Of a stretch of 64,000 nucleotides of DNA, positions 47,447-62,500 are shown in pieces. Where the stretch lies: contig JAKZAN010000001.1 in NCBI GenBank assembly GCA_023053545.1, forward strand, positions 4,360,565 through 4,424,564, given 5' to 3'. Position 1 is the stretch's first letter. Each line of letters opens with the position of its first letter. Made by a program: the position numbers and the translations under genes. Source of the stretch: Lepidurus packardi (taxonomy: Eukaryota > Arthropoda > Branchiopoda > Notostraca > Triopsidae). The notes beneath the pieces are model-generated. The model saw only the letters and a program-made list of their open reading frames with translations, did not search any database and had not been told where the DNA came from.

Positions 47447-48216
47447 TCATTCTCTGTGCACTAAGACGTACAGACCTAAGCAGGCCAAGATTCCGTACTG
47501 TGAAAGACACAAAACAATTCAAATTTTTTAATTTTTCCTCCTTTTTTTTTTGGGTGGGGGGGGGGGGGGGGTGACGTTACCTTAAGTTTAGGATACTCGT
47601 TCATGAGAATAGTAACCATGCCAACATATGGTAAGAAACCCCTAGCTCGGCCTACAACATCTTTCCGAGTCAACCAGAGCTGTCCAGGAGCGTAGAGACC
47701 TCGATCGTCGACGCTATTATTGTCCCCTTTGGTCAAGAACTTGACAGTACCGTTTTGCCTACAGAAAATCCAATGAACAGTTCCGAAAAATCGATTTTAA
47801 GTGAGCAAGTTTTACTTTTCATGGAGCTTAATAACCCGGTGGACGATGGGGATGTCTCGGCCTTCAATTTTGAACACAACAATCTCGCCTACACGGATTG
47901 GTTCTTGGGTGTTGGTGAGGAATAAGAGATCGCCGCGATGGAAAGCTGGTTCCATGCTGCCGCTCAAAACGACAACAATAGGGCTTTCGGAGCCTGTGGC
48001 CACCATAAGTCCTTTCCAGATCATCAAGGCGGATGATACTATCATACCAAAACTCAGTACTTGGTATAGAAACTGAGAAAAAGTTAGACATTTACAAGAG
48101 CATGGCGTAAAACAAGTTATGTTTTCTTTTCAATATCTTCTTATTTCAAGAGATCAAGTTTATCTTACCTGTCGTTTATTCATGCGCTTCACATCGTCAA
48201 AAAGTCGGTCAATCAT
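47447..48216 (-). CDS. SEC11: Signal peptidase complex catalytic subunit SEC11
   Basis: Endoplasmic-reticulum serine protease that removes signal peptides from secretory proteins. Four exons: 48216-48169, 48072-47816, 47758-47581, 47497-47447, total 177 residues, the usual size. Start [16 protein letters not shown]; one membrane segment at about 24-43; catalytic Ser55 in SGSMEP, His94 in IVHRVIK, Asp in [12 protein letters not shown] (114-120); C-terminal helix [16 protein letters not shown]. The third intron contains a G18 run near 47554. It is convergent with PHF14, 101 bp apart. Confidence 0.95.
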
Positions 48217-48782
48217 TGTAGAGTAATTAAGCTTTTACGATTCAGGTAAATTCGTTAAATAGGGACAAACACAAGATTTTATTTTACAAACAAAACCGGA
48301 TAGACACGTCAGATATAAACGTGAGAATCTAAACCGTGACTGGCGGTTTTGAGCCCTAATCGCGATTGGGCTGTGAACTACGGACTGGGGTTTTTGGCGT
48401 TCTCATTCTAATATACAAAATGATTTTGTTCGTTTGATTTATTTACACCTGCAAAGTACTTAATTGTCCTCTATCCTTTTTAAAAATAGGGTACATAAGA
48501 ATTAAATGTTGTGCACGAAAATTAAATATGGTGCAGCACAATATATAGAGGGGTAGGAAACTAGAGAAAACCAGCCAAAAATCCCAATTTTGGGGTTAGA
48601 TCGCAAAGCAGACGGTTCAGCGTACGTCTACTTTGCACCCAACCATTTTTCAGATAGGAATTAGGGACGATAACTCGCGTTCGAACGTTAGCTAGTTCTC
48701 GAAATGAAAACCACTGAAAATTAGCATTTCTGTTGTAATCCTATATATGTATTTGTAAGAAAAGTCATAACACGCGTCCTTT

Positions 48783-49959
48783 TCAGGCTTCTTCATACAC
48801 TTCGAGTACATCCGCCAAATGCTCGTTATCTCTGGGCTTGCGGAACTGCTTTTTCTTGGCTGCAGCCTTTCTGCGCTTGGCTGGCATGGCCTTCTTGAGG
48901 CTCGATTCTTGCATGGATCGAATGCCCTGTTTCTCCAAATAGTCCTGGATTTTCTCGTCGTCAATCCCATCGACAGCCACAGCACGCCAAAGCTTCTGGA
49001 ATTCGTCGTCTACAGCTAAATCAGCTGCGCGATCGTGATAGAAAAGAACTTTCTTTTTATCAATAGGTCGCGAGATGGTTATAATCTCGTTAGCTATGGT
49101 CTAAATAACCAAAAGATAATTAGGTTATAGAATGTCCCGATTTTTAATAGTAATTAAAAATATCCTTCAAAAGTACCTTTAAGGCTTTCTCGTAGTGCGG
49201 CAAAGATTCTTGGATGTCATCTAAGTAGATTCCTCCATATCCTTTCAAATCGTGCTGTTTTAGCAAGCGCAATAAGCCTTTCTTGTCCCTAACTCTGAAC
49301 GGAGGTTTAAATTGGTAGCGACTATCCGGAGTAACCTCAATTTTAGGGTTGTTAGCCAAAGCTTCCGTCAAAATCCACTTAAACCAAACAAAGCTTTAGC
49401 CTCAGTGAATAAAGATTTATAGTAATAAATAAGGATTCAACTTGTTTGACTTTGGAACCAACGTCTAATTGATTGGTTTCGTCCAGAATTTCGTCTAAAG
49501 TTAAAGGATGGTCGTCTCCTTGCTGGTAACGCGTTTTCATGAACTTTACAATTTTAGCCAAGACTCCAAATTTGTACTGGGAGCTCCCAGTCATCGTTTT
49601 GTAGCTGCAAGGCAAATATAATCATTGTTAGAACATTATTAAAGGAACTATTAAGAAAATTAAATATTTTTTTCCCTACTTGGTGGCATCAGTGCGTTGT
49701 ATGGTGGAAGCTTTGGATGGTTTGCTTTTCTTTTTAGCACTTTCTTCATCTTGGGAAGTGTCTCTTTCCTTTCGTTTATTTTCGACTCTGTAATAAGTTG
49801 GAAAAAAAGACAAAGAAATCAGGGTGTCAATAAATAAAACAAATTCGCGATATTATTTTGTGTTGTAACGCAAAAAACAAACTAAAACACAGCTTACACA
49901 GGAGTAGCTAACGCTCTTTTCTTGAAAAGCTCACGTTCGCGGAGCAAAGCTGCGTCCAT
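48783..49959 (-). CDS. GTF2E2: Transcription initiation factor IIE subunit beta (TFIIE-beta)
   Basis: Subunit of TFIIE, which recruits and stimulates TFIIH at RNA polymerase II promoters. Five exons: 49959-49898, 49787-49680, 49604-49442, 49377-49177, 49100-48783, giving 283 residues in one frame. N-terminus [21 protein letters not shown]; central winged-helix core ([21 protein letters not shown], then [15 protein letters not shown]); [18 protein letters not shown]-terminal basic tail with two Lys/Arg clusters ([17 protein letters not shown]) ending EVYEEA. One donor (49441, CAA|GTTGAA) is weak but the frame and homology support it. Confidence 0.93.
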
Positions 49960-50591
49960 TTTAACGCGGATTTATATGTAATTAACAAAGAGAACTGACT
50001 AGCTTGTGATCTGCATAACCTTATTCGTACCACTCCATCTTCCTTGTTGGCACATTGGTACCGTCTGGGCTCAAAAGTTTACTTACCGGAGTGTTCTGCC
50101 ATCTAACGTTGCTGTACACAAGTCAAAAGATTAAAGATGGCGGAGTCTTCTGCAAGTGGAATTTTATAGTATAGACTTCGTTTTTTCTTGGACGTTAATT
50201 TAAAGTTCTAAACCTTCTTCTCTGTCAAGTAGCCAAGTTAAAACCTGGGAAAGTACTTGGGCAGCTTGATATGTCATCCATTGTTTTTTATTCAGTGTTT
50301 GAAAGCTTTGAATTATGTGTGTTTTTATAACGCCAAAACTTGCCTCTCTGAAACTCGATTGATTGTGGCATGTGAGTATTTTAAAGCGTTTATGCGAGTT
50401 TCCGGTTTTCCAATGCCTATTTTGGCAAGTGTTCCTAGCCTCCCAAGCGTACTGTACTTTAGCTGCGAATTGAGCTTTTCAAGCGATGATAACTTATCAA
50501 AATCGGCTCCCCGAAAGTGCAAGTGATAATAAAGTTTATGTTAATGGTATTGTTCGTCGTTTTGCCCTGGTTTTGATTAAAGCGTCATAAA
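49960..50591. other. Divergent intergenic region between TFIIE-beta and DOCK
   Basis: Expected to carry both promoters. An 89-residue plus ORF (50257-50526) and its minus shadow have no recognisable domain. Confidence 0.4.
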
Positions 50592-53500
50592 ATGTGGCAG
50601 GAAGTGCAGAGCAAGAAATTTGGAGTTGGTAATACTCTTTCCATTAATCCGTTACAATAGTCAATTCTGAATTTTCCATAATATGCAAATAAATTTTTAA
50701 AAATTGAAGTTGATTTGTGCTTTGATTTCTCCTTTTAGCCATTTCCCAATTCGATGGCCGAGTCCCACACGGACTTTCCTTGCGATTAGGAGACAAAGTG
50801 CAAGTCTTAGAGGAATTCTTAGGTAAATTCTTGAAAACCCCAAGAAAAATCAAAACTTTTAATGTCTTTCGGTGGATAATGTTCTAATAATTTTCTTTCA
50901 TTTTTTTTTTCGTTTATTAGGATGGTATTGCGGAATGCTAATCCGGGATCCCACTGCCAAAGTATGGAATATTTTATTTTTTAACATAATATTTTACTTA
51001 TAAGTTATTAATTAAAATCGGTTAACAAATCCTTTCTTTTTTCCTCAACAACATAGGGGATTTTTCCAGCCTCCTACTTACATCTCCTGCCTTGCACCTC
51101 GGATGGAAAGTAAGGAAATAAGTAAAACCCACAATTTTCTTACGGATTTGTCCTAAATATTGTCTTGTTTCCCTCTTTATTTTCTTCACTTTATCTAGTT
51201 CCAACGCTGCTGATGATCCTGTTGTTGTGGAATTGACTGCCGTTTTACGAGAATGGGGCGATATATGGAAACAGCTTTACGTCGTAATTGAGCTCTTTAT
51301 CATTCTAAATTCCTTTCAATTGTTTCAGATTTAAATCCTTATTTCCATACCTAGATAATATTCTTAAAAAATCAAACATATTTAATTATAACTATTACTG
51401 ACTGTCCCACGCTCTCTCAGCTCATCTCCTAATCCATGTCACGATAGAAAACTGAAATTTCCGCTACTTAAAATTCCATACATTCTGGTTTTAGTGGATA
51501 GTTTGTCCGTTAGATAGCGTTTTGAGGTGTATGATCGACCGTTTTGCGTTGAAAAACGAAAATGGCTTAAATAAGCATTTGGGAGCGCCTGAAAGCCTTG
51601 CATTGTCTTCTTTTTCTGATTCGCTGTGGCAAAACGGTAGATAGAGTGTATTAGAATGGGTCGATGAGCTTTTATGAATGGTTTTTCGAGTGGCTGGCTG
51701 TTTTAACGACTGAGCAATTGGCATTGATAAGATCAGCCACACGCTTCCCAAGGCATGGAACCAAAAGTTTAGAATCGCTTCTTTCTTTTTCCCCATTCTC
51801 TTGGCTCCACTTCGCTAGTTTAACGATCTTGGCAGATGCTACTTTGTCCTTTTTTAATCTAATTTTTATATTCGTTTTGAGGGAAATTCTTACAAGACCG
51901 GTTTTTTCCTGAATTTGAGAGATTTGGCATGCAACAAATTTATCCGGCAATCTCATTAGACCGTCGATTGCGATTTTGTATAATCATAATTCCCGAAGAC
52001 TCATACTCTACTCCCGATTTCTTTAAGCTAATGAGCCATATTAATTAGTCATAATTAGTATTTAATTAAACTGGAAAAAGTATCATATAAAATAGTTTTA
52101 GAAAATTGCGTTATTTAATTCCAAACCTTTGATATATGCTTACAAGTTATTGAATCAAAAAATTAGGACTCAATTTAATTGAATAATTAAACACGGAAGT
52201 TGCGTTGATAAAAGCTTTAATTGAGCCACATTATTCAGTCATAATTAATATTAATTCCTCTAAATATTATATTAAATACATTGTGAATTTATGTAACTTT
52301 TTGTCATTTTAACTGAAATTGTTGCGATTTTTAATCGTGGTTTAATTAGAAAGTTTAAAAAATGATGAAATTCTGGCAAATGCAAATGAAGGGATGAAAT
52401 TAAGTGACCTTTTGTACGAAGCTGTTGGTCTGAAAGCGTGAGAAAAAAGCTATTGAGACAAACACACGCTCTTTTTGTCTCTTTTTGTTGTAAGGAATGC
52501 GTGTTTTATTTTTATTTCTTATGTACAAAATAAAAAAAAAAGTTTTAAAAATTCCAGGTCGGTTTCGCTTGCTTGTTCACTCACGTTTAACAGCACAGCT
52601 TCGTAACATCGTCTTAGCATGCCGCACCGCCAGCATCATTTGCATAATGATGCATATCCCACTCTATTCTTATTCCTGACTTTTTTTACCTTTCCCGCCA
52701 CCGCTGTTTTTATCAGCTGCTCTGATCGGTCCCGTAAATCTTAATTTCTTTTAGGACCCTTTTCTATTATTTAAAAAAAAAAAGATTTTTAATTTGGGAA
52801 AACATTTGCATATATCCAGATTCTCTTTTTTTTATTTATTTTTGTTTATTTGTGGAGGACAATTGGTTGCGCGACGCGTTGGGGGAAAGTATTTTGAAAA
52901 GAAAAGGTCGGAATTTTTTTTTCTCTCTTTTTTTGAAAAAGGAAAATTTTGAAGGTTGCCGAAGAAGAAAATGGGTCAAGAAAGGTCAATAGGGATGGGG
53001 AAGGTTGAAACTGAACGGCAGGAGGGCGGGTTCCGAAGGTGCTAATGAAGCAGACAAGGCATCCATCCCCTTTTTAAGCCATATTTGTGAGCCTAAAGTC
53101 TTGGGAATTTATTCCGTCTTCCTAGTTTGGGGAGAGAAAAAATGGAGTCATTAAAAAAAATGTGAGGTTGGGATTGGAATTTCGTGTTTGTTCTAGTTTG
53201 TGTCTAGGCAGTGAAAGAATTATTAGGGAAATCATCTAGTTAAGGATTTTTTAGAATTAATTGTTTAGTTATTCAACTTTTTTTTAAGACTCGACAAACG
53301 AATCACTTGGTGGAGTTACGCATGGCAATGTTGCATTTAATGGATTGGCGACGCGAGTTGCTGACTGGTACCCTCACTCAGGATCAATTACGGGATTTGC
53401 GACTACGAATCACTTCGAAAATCGACTGGGGAAATCGGTAAGTCCGATTCTTTATTTTTGTGACATTTATTGAAAGAAACTCTGTCCCGAAATGTTCCCA

Positions 53501-56500
53501 GGAATTCAAGGTTCTTAAAAAATTGTATATTAGCACATTTTCTAATAGTTTTTTAATTAGTCGAAATGGAATTAGTTTACTTGTGATTGGGGGATGGGAG
53601 AAAAGAGGGGAAATATGCGGGGACTCGGAGCGTTACTCCGGCTTGCTCGGGTAAAGCAGTTCAAACCACAGTGCAAAGGTTTACACAGTAGTTTTAACAG
53701 AACTTTCTTCCAATGTTGAGGTTTAAGCCGATTTTCTCGGTCTCTAGGGTAAATTCAGGTAAAAGGCCAGAATAACAAAGGGAAAATTCGCAAACATCCC
53801 AGTGCAGTTCAAAACAGGCCACGACGGTTTACAAAGTGCAATGCAGGTCGGATCTTACAACAGTCCCAAACTCCCTAGAGGTAGCCGAGAGAAAGGTCGC
53901 CAGTCCCCCTTTTTGTGAATGTTTTGTTCTCTTCTCGAACCCTTTTTCTAGTAGATTAGGAATGCCTAATTGACAGCACGATGAGCGAGTTTGTGACTCC
54001 ATCCCCTCCTATATTCCTGTATACTGCCACATCCTCTTGAAACCGAGAAAGCAGGTAGTAAAACCTTACCATTGGAAGATATCCCTGTTACCGTAGTGTG
54101 TAAACCTTTATACTGTGGTTCAAACGTCGGGTCAAAAATCGAGATCGTTGACTGTCAAGCAAAACGAGCGAACACTTTTAAGTTTCTGTCAGCCGCTGCT
54201 TGTAGCGTTCCTCCGGCTTGCCTGGGTCGAATATCACTGGTCCAAAGGAGGAGGCACCGAGCGAACAAAGCCTCGTTGCCCGTAACTCGTGGCGTTACAG
54301 CGGGGTAAACTGTACCCTTTTTGCTGGTACTGTAACTTCCATGTTTTTCACACGATTTTTGAGTTGATTTCCAGCGGATTCTTTTGTCTAAATTCCCCGA
54401 GCAGGATTATCAGTGCCACCCTTGAAGTGTGTCTTGTGTCTTATGAGACTTTGACAGGTTGTTGGTTTAACTTCGATCGATTTCTTTTTTTATTCTTGTT
54501 TTTCTCTCTCAGAAACCCTTTTGTTCATTTTTGGGGGACAAACAGAAAGAAACGATAAGCATGACATGTGCCACTTGTCAAGTCCATGGCATTGTATTTT
54601 TCTTTTCGGCGGTGCTTTTTGTTATGGAGAACGGGATGAACTCTCCGGTTTTTATTTATCTTTATTTAACCAGAAGAAACGAAAAATGGGAGGAGTCCCT
54701 TTACACCTGGAGGGCGAGAATGCGAACTTTATGGCTTTTTTTTATCCATTTGCTTCGCTGTGTATGTGGCATTTAACCTTTCTCATTTCCCATTTTTAAG
54801 TCGATTTTTTATTTCTTTTTGTTATTTAAAGAGGGTTAAAAAGAGCATTGCTAAGGATTACCATTAAGAAAAGAGAGAACGTTAAGAACGTTGGGTTTAA
54901 CAATGGAGTAATTGAGTCAGGATATTTTTTGAAAGATTATTTTTCTCTTTCTTGCCTAGACTTGTAAGTAATTCGACAAGAGGTGTGTTGTGCAGCGAGA
55001 GACAGACAGGTAACACAGGTAGAAACTTTTTTTTTATTTTTTTTTTTAAAAAAAAGGAAGGAGGAAGGAAAACCGGTTTGCTTTATTTTTGTGGGAAAAA
55101 AGTTATGGCTTGGAAAGTGTGTTCCCTCTTTTTGCTGCTATAAGCGTTTGGGAATTAAATTTAAATTTAAATAATATTAATAAAAATGGTTGAAACGAAA
55201 ACGTTTGAGCAGATATAACTTTGGGTGCCAAAGTAGGTTTTGGTAATAGCCGAGAATGCAAAAAGCATCTTAGGGCTACCCGTTAGCTATAGCTTAGCAA
55301 GAACGCATAAAAACACTGCACAATTTTTAATTTAACTGAAGTATTTTAAGCTTTTTGGTGAATTTTTGGCGAGTTTTGATAATTTCTCAATTAACACTCA
55401 AGTGTACCTTGTAGGCACGCCGATGATCTACTGCTCTTCCAAATTCTTACGCGAATTGAAAGCCCAGTCTCAGTTTAATTAAGCAAGAAAAATTCAGACA
55501 AACTTTGTAGGATAAGTTGGACTTGTATTCACACCGTAAAAGGCACGAGACTAAGAAGTCCCACACAAGGACACACTCCATAAAATGTACATGAAGCAGT
55601 AATCGGCAGTTTGTTTTCTTTTCGTCTTCTTAATATTAAACTTCACACATTCCATTTTTAAAAAAACCCCGCCCCAAGTGAGGAATTCCTGGCTGGTAGT
55701 TAAAATTACTGCGAAGTCATCTTACATGGCTAGGAGCGCTTTTTTGTAAAGACTTACTGGGTATTTGTTTTTATTTCAAGTCTTTTGTTTTTAAACAATT
55801 AAAAAATATAAAAATTCAAGAAAAAACTTTTACAAAAAGCTTTTACAAGAAAAAACTGGGGTGGGTGGGACTAGATGCGGACGTTACAAAACCATCAGCC
55901 CTTTTCTCCCAATTAAAAATTAAAAATGGCTGAAACTCGTCCCATCTTCACACTCAATGATAAATAATTCTCCCAAATTCCCCAAAGCGCGAAAATTCAT
56001 GGAATGAGAAAATAAAGAGCAAAAATTGTCCAGTTTTAATACATCACAGAGGGCCTTTGTTCCCGATATCTGTTTGCACCAAGACAAATCCGCAACATTT
56101 CTTGCAGATAGTAAAAAAAAAAAAATCCGAATAACAAAATCTTCCTCATCGTTGAAAAAACCCCGCCTTATCGCAATCTTGCATTCGTGAAAGCACTAGG
56201 CACTTGATTCCTCGTCCTCCAATCCGCGGTCCAACCAAACCGATCCACGGTCCCCGTCCAAAAATGCCATGTTCTTTTTGCAATCAATCCAAAGAAATTC
56301 CGTAAAAAAAAAGTCAAGAAACATCTCTCTTTCCTTAAAAGCTTTCTCGGCAGCACAAAAGTCTTAGGTTAAGACACGGCTTGGTTGATGTTGTTGTTCG
56401 GGTCCGTTATCGCTCTAAAGTGGCAAAATTGGTCAAGAAGGGAGTAGCGGAAGTATCCGTAGAATTACTGAGCTTACGTTTGGGTTCCTCTTTGTTATGG

Positions 56501-59500
56501 TTGTCGTGGTTGAAACCGCGGTCTTCGAGCGCGAGCAAGTTACCGAGGTCCTCCAACGTTTCCTTGTACGCCATCCCGTCCAAGTTCTTCGAAAGGAGCA
56601 GCAAGAAGAAAAAGTCCCCGTACTGGGTCCGCTGGACGATGGAGTCGAGCGTGTTGCGGTTCGGCAGCTTGGAGATCCGCTGAAACAGGTACACACGGAT
56701 CACCGGCGAGAGGACGGTCACTAACCGATACACCAACGCCAAAGCGCTGAGCACGCTCAGGAACACGAGCCAGAACCAGACAAACACGTAGATTTTCTCG
56801 TTGAGCACGTTGAGGGCGAGCACACAGAGCGCGTCGTGGGTATTGAGAGTGCCTGAGGGGCCGTACTTTTTAAAGTGGCACTTGGTAAGGAGGGGGAAGA
56901 CTTCGCGGAGAGGATCGGTGCGATTCTCCTGTTCCCACTCGGTGAACTGGATCACTTTACTGCCGAACTCAATAAAGACGCCGTCGAAGAACTTGTCGAT
57001 GAAGAAAATCTGGCCCAGGACGTTGATCAAGTTGAGGAGTTCGCACAAGACGTACTTGTAAGCGTAAGGGTTGTGCGTGTGGAGCGTCTGGTAGATGTAA
57101 GTGGACAGGATTTTGGACTTGGAGGTGCGCTCCGCGGATTCGCACAAGTAGTTGCCGCGCATGCCTTCGGTGATGGCGCGGATCTTGTACTCTTCCTGGC
57201 GCTTCCAGATCGCGTGGGGCAGGTAGAACATGCAGCCTTGGAGGAAGAGCATGAAGGGCACCCACTGGTAGTAGGTGTGGAACTTGCCGTCCTGGCCGGG
57301 TTTCCCGGATTCGGGCCCGACTTGGTGATGTATCACTTCGGTCCCCATCTGTTTATGCTTGAGGCCGGGAATGGTGTAAGTAGACTGGATCCAGCAGTAC
57401 GTGTTGAGGGCGTCCGGGCGGGGGAAGCCGTCATCGGTGATGCAGTCGATGGGGTTGCCGATGAGGTCGAAGGCGGTAAGCAGGATGCAGGACGTGAAGA
57501 AGACGGCGCAGGTGAACCGGTAGTGGAGCCGGAAGATGCTGTTGTCGATCTTGGCTTTGTCGATGAGGAAGCGCACTCGAATGAAGGCGGCGAGGCTGGC
57601 TAAAAGGCCGAACACTGCCATCTTTTAGCGGGTCCTTGGACTTTTTTTTGTAAACTGAATCCGCTGACCGGTGGATCCCGTCCAACTATTAGGGAAAGAT
57701 AGAAACAAAAGGTAAAATTAGATGACATCCTTACTTTTTATTTAAAATGTGATAAAATTCTCCGAAATTCAATCATATTAATGATGATATTCTATTTGTA
57801 AGTTCGCCGAATCGGTTTATAATTTGTTGAAAAACTGATTTTGCAGTTAGATGCTTTTCCTATTTTAATTACCGTCACCTTACGAAATTTGTGATATTTT
57901 CTTTTATCATTTTTATATTTTATACTTAAATTATGTTATTTTCTTATATTTTATATATCAGCCTAAAATTAAAATTCAATTTAGTCTAACTTAATACTGA
58001 CTGAACAAACTGTAGTTTAGTTAAACAATTTCGTAATCTAACTTCCTTAAACTATTTAGAAATAGCTTAATTGGCTTTTGCTAAGGTTGTTTGACTCGCG
58101 TGGAATACTTTGACTTTAAACATCATTAGACTTTTAGATGTCCAAAAATGCTCATAATTTCCTTTTTGTCTTTCAGTACTGTGCTAAAATGCAAGAGGCA
58201 AGACTGACTTCTCCCTCCCCCCTCTTTAACCCCTCCATTCGGCTCGCTCCTTTGAATCGGCTTCTGTACACAAGTTTGGACACATGAAGCTACCTGTTTG
58301 AGGTGCCAAACCTATGCTCGATCACGGCATGCGTCTTTGGTTATCTGGAGCAAAGAGCATTAGTCAAGCGTGAACCATTTGTTGTTAGAAAGACCTTCTT
58401 TGGTGTCACAATTTCACAACGTCACGTCACGACCACAAAACACGCAACTCTCCCAAAGGATACTCAATAACCTGATACTCCCTTTCTATTAAGGAACACT
58501 TGCTAAAGCAGTTAGATTTCAGAAGTGCCAGTTTCCACACAGGAAACTCAGTCCCTCCGTTTCCCGGACGGAAACTGCGGATTGGCTTTAATCAACTAAA
58601 TTGTAGATTTTACAACTTTTTTAAAATCCGCGTTAAAAAAAAGGAATTTCGTGGCTTAGTTTTCTTTTTTTTTTAGAATTCTGCTAAGGACCGGGAATAA
58701 TAACCCAGAGACGTTACTTAAACGGAAATATTACCTAATTGAAAACAAATATAAATAAAACGTTTCATTATGGATTCGCTTTTTGGGAAATCTTGTTTGA
58801 ATCATATTCTAACTTAATTATAATTTAGTGTTCAATTAAGACAAATAACTCCATTAAATGTCGTGTACGTAAAAAATTTAACGTGAAAACAAGAAAAATG
58901 GCCTTAAATCGCCCATTAAAAATTTAACGGTAATTGCCCATTAAGTTAATCATGCCTCAATAGAAAAATGTAGAAGCTTTAAATGTCAAGGCAGAAAATA
59001 CGCGTCCTAGAAACTCCTGAAAATTATTTTCCCAGACAAGGGATTTTTTTGGTGCCAAGGTAAAAAGAAAGGGGGGTAAGGAGGGGGGCCAAGCCCTCCT
59101 GCTGGTTCCCAGGATGGCCCAGGTGCGAGCTGGGGAGGTGCGGCACGTCAAGCCAGCCGCACCTTTTTAAAACTCTTTAAAATAGCCACGTTAACTCAAC
59201 TTCTCCTGGATAACGTAAAATTTCTTTGACGGAATTTCTTTTAAAACTAAAAAAAATCATCCCATTTAAATTCACTCAAATTACACAACCCACAATTAAT
59301 CCTAAGTAATTCCTCTCTTTTCATTCCTTAGATTGAAAATTTACAAGTAAAAAAAACTTCCACTCAAAAAAGGATTTTTTTTTTAAATAAGTATCATTTG
59401 GGAAGAAAAAACTCATTTGGGAGTCTATGGGATCAGAACACTTACCTCCAAAAATGAGAAGGCTTTTAAAATTAAAATCCAACGGATCAAAGATCGCTTT

Positions 59501-62500
59501 GAATAACTCTGGAAATCACAATTTTTGGGGAGAAGGGATTCGCTGCAACTCAATCAAATGAAACCTTCGCTGGATCTGACACGACCAAACGGAAGACGAG
59601 AGAGAGAGATTTTGACAACGACAGTAAGGGAGCAAGAGCCAAAAGTTGTTGCTGGTCAAGTTGCTGCTGAGGGTTTGGGAAACCGTTGGAGCGCGCTGGC
59701 CAAGAAGTAAACGAGGGAAAGAAGGGGCCAAACAGGTACCCCTCCAGGGTCTTTCCCTTGTATAGCAATAAGCTCCGCCCCTCTTCCATTTTGCCTTGTT
59801 TTTGTTTCACTTGACTTCAGAGATATGGTAATTTCCCCGCGAGTTGGAAAATCCATGGTCAAGACGACTCCGTCATTCTCGTTCTCAGAACACGGAATTC
59901 CACGAAACGAAAAAAAAATTGGAGAGGGATTTTTTAGGGTATTTTGTAATTTTGGCGGGAAAAACAACTTCCGGTGACGCTGTACAGGTGCAAGAAATCA
60001 AAGAAATGTGCCCAGTTAAGGGGATTTTTCGGTGGTGATTTCTTGGAAACAAAGGGAAAGCGAATTAAGTGTATTGAGACAGATAAGAGGGGCCCCCTAC
60101 AGGGTGTTGGGGGGTCATTACATAGATCCCAGTGTTTTTTTTCATTTTGTTTTGCGTATTATTTTCAGGCCTTTCTGAAATGGAAGGAAATGGAATAGCT
60201 TTTAGCTTCCCTACCTTTTTCCTTTCTTTCCGAAAACTTCCGCATAACCAATGAAGAAAAAGAGATTGGAGAAAATGGGGAAGGGAAATAATAGAAAAAA
60301 AGGTAGCGGACAAGACAGGACGGTAGCCAGAGCTATTGGCGTAATCGTCGGTAGCCCAGGAAATCTTTTTTGTTTTCGGAGTTGAGTTTTGGGTTCTCTC
60401 TGCCTATAGTGCTGGCAGCCCCCTTTGTTAAAAAACGTTATTTTTTTCTGCTGCGAGTTGAGTGCTACCTGTGGTAGTGCTATCACCTTCAGAATCCGGT
60501 AGCATTCTTTCTTTGCATTCAATTTAGGGCCGTTTTTAGGAAATAAAAAGTTCAAACGTTTGGAAGGCGTTTTAAGGTTCGTTTTATGGCGTAGGCGGAA
60601 GTGAAAGATTTCTTTGCGGGAGATTTCGGCGATTTTGATGTTCCAATCAACAGTTTGGGAATGGAATTTCTGAGGAATATGTGGCAGGATGTGGAAGGGA
60701 ATAAGAGGAGAAAGACAGCAAAGATTTGAGGCCGGGAAATTGGTGTTTGGATTTGAGATCGATTTTAGAAAACATTTTCCCTAAGGTTGTGTCGCAGTTT
60801 GTGTGAAGATTATAGATATGGTGCGGTGCGCGCTTTGGTTGATTGGTTTTAAGCTTTTGGGAGATTAGATTTGATATTTCAGGTTGGAAATTATGGGATT
60901 ATTTACAGGAGAGTTAAGTTGATTACATGGTCTCCAGATGGTCCTTTCAATTTCTAGTTAAAACGGTGATTTGGATCGCGTATTTTCTCCTTACTTTTGC
61001 AGAAATATTTCTTAATTTTGCAACCAAATATTGCGGGTACAGTATTCGATACCCATAACATATAATAGCATTGCGATTTGCAATCAGTATACAACGTAAT
61101 GCCCATAATTTAGGAAACAATAACTACACCAGTACTAACTGCAGAGATTTGTTGGACTTTTAGAAATATTGGAATGGTTTGACAATTAAAGGTTACGGTG
61201 TATCTGTATCTTTATTCCAGCACAATAGTGTTAAGGTTACTAGCATACAAGTAAATGTTATTTAAAAGCAATACGGAGAAAGATTTATGAAATTGTGCCA
61301 AAAGCTTTTGGTATGATAAGATTAGACTGTATTTACAAGGGATTTGGGTGGTGAAGTGGGTCCGCAAGGAATGGCAAGGGACAAAATCAAAGGGAAAAGG
61401 GTGCGCACCCGATATAACTTTTTGCTTTTCTTTTTCTAACCCTCAATACTAGGGTGGGATTTGGTAAGTTTTAGGTTTGTTTTATAGATATTTATAGGTT
61501 TACGACGGTTTCTAGCGGTAATTCGGGGAGCTATTCGCTTTACCCCCCTTTTTTCCACCTAACACTAACCCGTAAAACCGTTATAGATTGGAGCTCTTCT
61601 ATCGAACGGTTCTCGGTCGCGCTCTATGTCAGATTTGGGAGCTGAAAACCCGACAAGGGAATCTCGGTAGTAAAAAAAAAGAATTTCCCAATTCGAACGT
61701 GTTGCAATAAAACCGAAGCACTGTAATGTACAACATTGACCATTTAGGGATAGGGACGTTCTTTGAAAGTTATGCGTTTTCAACAGTTTTTTTTTGTATC
61801 CCTGTCTTCCTTGAATTCGCCGACCTCCATTACGATCGCAGAAGAATGAAGAAATACATGAACGAAGTTTCATATACAAGTTTAACGTCTCTCACCACCA
61901 TCTGCTGACGTCACACTTAGACGTCATTAAGAATTTCGCAATATTAGCACATCTCAATTAAAAGGATGAGGATTTTCGTATTCACTATTATTAGAATATT
62001 ATAATTGAATCATATTAATGATTTTATCCATGTTGTCTCTTAAGAATGGCAGATTATTTTACCTAAAAATATAATTACTGTACTTCAAGTAGTAGTATAA
62101 TGGATACATTTTAATATTTACATATTTCTTTGGTTAATAAGTCTTTATTTTTATTTTCTGGGATATTATGGACGTCATTATAAGAAAAGCGGAGCTTCAG
62201 ATTGGTATTCTAGTCACACGTTCTTGATTTTTTTTCGCTTGGCGGGATGAAAAAAATGGGGTTTGAGAAGACTTGGGAACAAATGAGGGCAAGAGACACG
62301 TCCCATTTTTTAAAGACACACTTGTCATTGTAAGGATAACCAGTTTTTTTCAATATATATATATATTTGGGCATTGTCAATTTGTCAGCATTCGTGAGGG
62401 AATTTTGTGTCTTTTTTATTTTATTTTTTCGTTTTTATTTTTATTTCTTTGTTATCCATTGTTCCCCTTCTTCTTTCAAATAGGGAATTGGGGCTGGATT

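Noticed and set aside
56875..57603. 242-residue plus-strand open frame
   Set aside because: It is the antisense shadow of the GC-rich innexin gene and has no domain.
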